Source of the DNA: Ruminococcaceae bacterium UBA7030
GTDB lineage: Bacteria > Bacillota > Clostridia > Oscillospirales > Acutalibacteraceae
Reading direction: 5' to 3'
Assembly: GCA_002494125.1 (NCBI GenBank)
Contig: DLBD01000069.1
Location: forward strand, 1 to 7,289
DNA length: 7,289 nt
The notes beneath the pieces are model-generated. The model did no database searches. It was not told where the DNA came from and saw only the letters and a program-made list of their open reading frames with translations. Position numbers and translations under genes: made by a program. Shown piece after piece: positions 6,534-7,289 of this stretch; position 1 is the stretch's first letter; each line of letters begins with the position of its first letter.

Positions 6534-6944
6534 ATGAAAATAATGGCTGTTGATTACGGCGATGTAAGAACAGGTATTGCGTTTAGCGATTCTTTGGGAA
6601 TGCTGGCAAGTGCATATGGCGTAATTAAAGAAACTTATCCACAAAAGCTTGTATTAAAGCTTTGTGAAATTATTGAAAAAGAAAAGCCCGAAAAAATCAT
6701 AATCGGACTGCCTAAAAATATGGACGGTACTTATGGCTATCGCTGTGACGAATGCAGAAATCTCGGTGAGCTTCTTTCAAATAATACCGATATTCCGATT
6801 GAGTTTGAGGATGAAAGACTTACTACAGTTATTGCGCACGATATACTTTCACTAAATGATGTTAGAGGAAAAAAGAGAAAGGAAAGCGTAGACGCTGTTT
6901 CGGCTACAGTTATACTTCAAAGCTATCTTGATAAAAACAAATAA
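6534..6944 (+). CDS. ruvX: RuvX/YqgF family pre-16S rRNA processing nuclease
   Basis: This 136-residue protein has the RNase H-like YqgF fold, whose members are implicated in maturing the 5' end of 16S rRNA; an older name is putative Holliday junction resolvase. Family blocks appear in order: AVDYGDVRTGIAFSD at 5-19 (first acidic residue D7), IIIGLPKNMDGT at 55-66, EDERLTT at 92-98 (E94 as second catalytic acid) and ESVDAVSATVILQSYLD at 117-133 (D120 as third). Length is normal for the family. A CDEC pair (71-74) lies where most relatives have no cysteines; its meaning is unknown. The ATG follows GGGAG. The gene begins 11 bases after the PBP terminator, and the M50 protease gene follows after 42 bases with no terminator between, so these two probably share a transcript. 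Confidence 0.93.
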   Translation: MKIMAVDYGDVRTGIAFSDSLGMLASAYGVIKETYPQKLVLKLCEIIEKEKPEKIIIGLPKNMDGTYGYRCDECRNLGELLSNNTDIPIEFEDERLTTVIAHDILSLNDVRGKKRKESVDAVSATVILQSYLDKNK

Positions 6945-6977
6945 CATTTATCCTTGATTTATTCCATATTATTTTAT

Positions 6978-6982
6978 GGTGA
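6978..6982 (+). promoter_or_regulatory. Ribosome binding site deciding the TTG start of the M50 protease gene
   Basis: GGTGA matches the 3' part of the AGGAGGTGA consensus and ends four bases before TTG at 6987, which places the pairing at normal register. The later in-frame ATG at 7041 has no comparable site. Confidence 0.6.
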
Positions 6983-6986
6983 TTTT

Positions 6987-7289
6987 TTGAAAATAAGGCT
7001 TGGAGATACTTGTTTTATTGTTGAATTCTATTTTATTTTCATGCTTCTTTCTGCTCTGCTTTTAGAAGCAGATAATTTACTTGAACTTCTTATTTTTTCG
7101 TCGCTTCATGAGATTGGACATCTTGCTGCACTTTATATTGCCGGAGGAAAAGCGGACGAGATTAAGCTTTCGTTTTACGGCTTTGCTATAAAGTATTCGG
7201 TAAAGTTAAAAAGGAACCGCGAGTTTTTGGTGCTTTTGGCAGGTCCGGCTGTGAATCTGGTAATGTTTATCCTTTTCCGTAATGGTATT
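6987..7289 (+). CDS. M50 site-2 protease, SpoIVFB-like (3' end outside window)
   Basis: The first 101 residues of a membrane zinc metalloprotease are visible, running off the window end. A hydrophobic helix covers about residues 8-25. A second hydrophobic segment carries the HExxH zinc site, H41-E-I-G-H45. About 40 residues later comes LAGPAVNLVMF (84-94), matching the conserved AGP segment that follows in SpoIVFB-type enzymes. The short distance between these leaves no room for a PDZ domain, so it is not RseP/RasP-like. The third metal ligand (an Asp in an NxxPxxPxDGG-type motif) should lie beyond the window. Such proteases cut within the membrane; SpoIVFB itself processes pro-sigma-K in spore formers. 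That specific role is only a possibility here. The gene starts with TTG behind GGTGA, 42 bases after ruvX, probably in the same operon. Confidence 0.8.
   Translation, partial: MKIRLGDTCFIVEFYFIFMLLSALLLEADNLLELLIFSSLHEIGHLAALYIAGGKADEIKLSFYGFAIKYSVKLKRNREFLVLLAGPAVNLVMFILFRNGI

Noticed and set aside
6159..6644. 161-codon open frame on the minus strand across the PBP/ruvX junction
   Set aside because: It lies antisense to two well-supported genes and a terminator, has no recognisable domain, and shows no ribosome site. It is a shadow frame, as are the other minus-strand frames in the window.
6945..6986. Promoter between ruvX and the M50 protease gene
   Set aside because: TATTAT at 6967-6972 resembles a -10, but no -35 lies at proper distance. 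Co-transcription with ruvX is simpler.
7042..7070. Inverted repeat TGCTTCT/AGAAGCA with a 15-base loop
   Set aside because: It lies inside the M50 protease coding region over a Leu-rich membrane helix and is short enough to occur by chance.

Overview
The window looks like chromosomal housekeeping DNA from an AT-rich, low-GC Gram-positive bacterium. A clostridial lineage of the Oscillospirales/Ruminococcaceae type is the best guess. Supporting signs are strong AGGAGG-type ribosome sites, TTG starts backed by good Shine-Dalgarno sequences, sigma-A style promoter elements, T-tailed hairpin terminators, a divergent topoisomerase pair and a SpoIVFB-like protease. The assignment is inferred from style and family content, not from a marker gene. 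Every gene lies on the + strand, spacing is tight (no gap over 100 bases), and I see no insertion sequence, CRISPR array, tRNA, rRNA, prophage or toxin-antitoxin unit.

Layout. Positions 1-423 hold the 3' end of a type IIA topoisomerase B subunit (parE-like). Its stop codon overlaps the ribosome site of a TTG-started A subunit (parC-like, 436-2673), so the two are probably translated as a coupled pair. A clear sigma-A promoter then drives secG (2762-3010), which ends at a perfect 14-bp terminator hairpin. A DEDDh exonuclease with a C-terminal four-cysteine zinc-ribbon candidate follows (3092-3958). After a 94-base AT-rich gap comes a full-length class A penicillin-binding protein (4053-6479), closed by a second hairpin terminator. 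The ruvX/yqgF gene (6534-6944) starts 11 bases beyond that hairpin's T-tract. The last gene (6987 to the window end) is a partial M50 site-2 protease with a TTG start.

Functions. The products cover DNA decatenation, Sec export, nucleic-acid trimming, peptidoglycan synthesis, pre-16S rRNA processing and intramembrane proteolysis. They look like adjacent housekeeping transcription units, not one dedicated pathway.

I found no convincing undescribed system. The items most worth a second look are the divergent catalytic and quinolone-pocket region of the A subunit, the two terminators placed directly in front of ribosome sites, and the exonuclease sitting where many Firmicutes carry rnr after secG.
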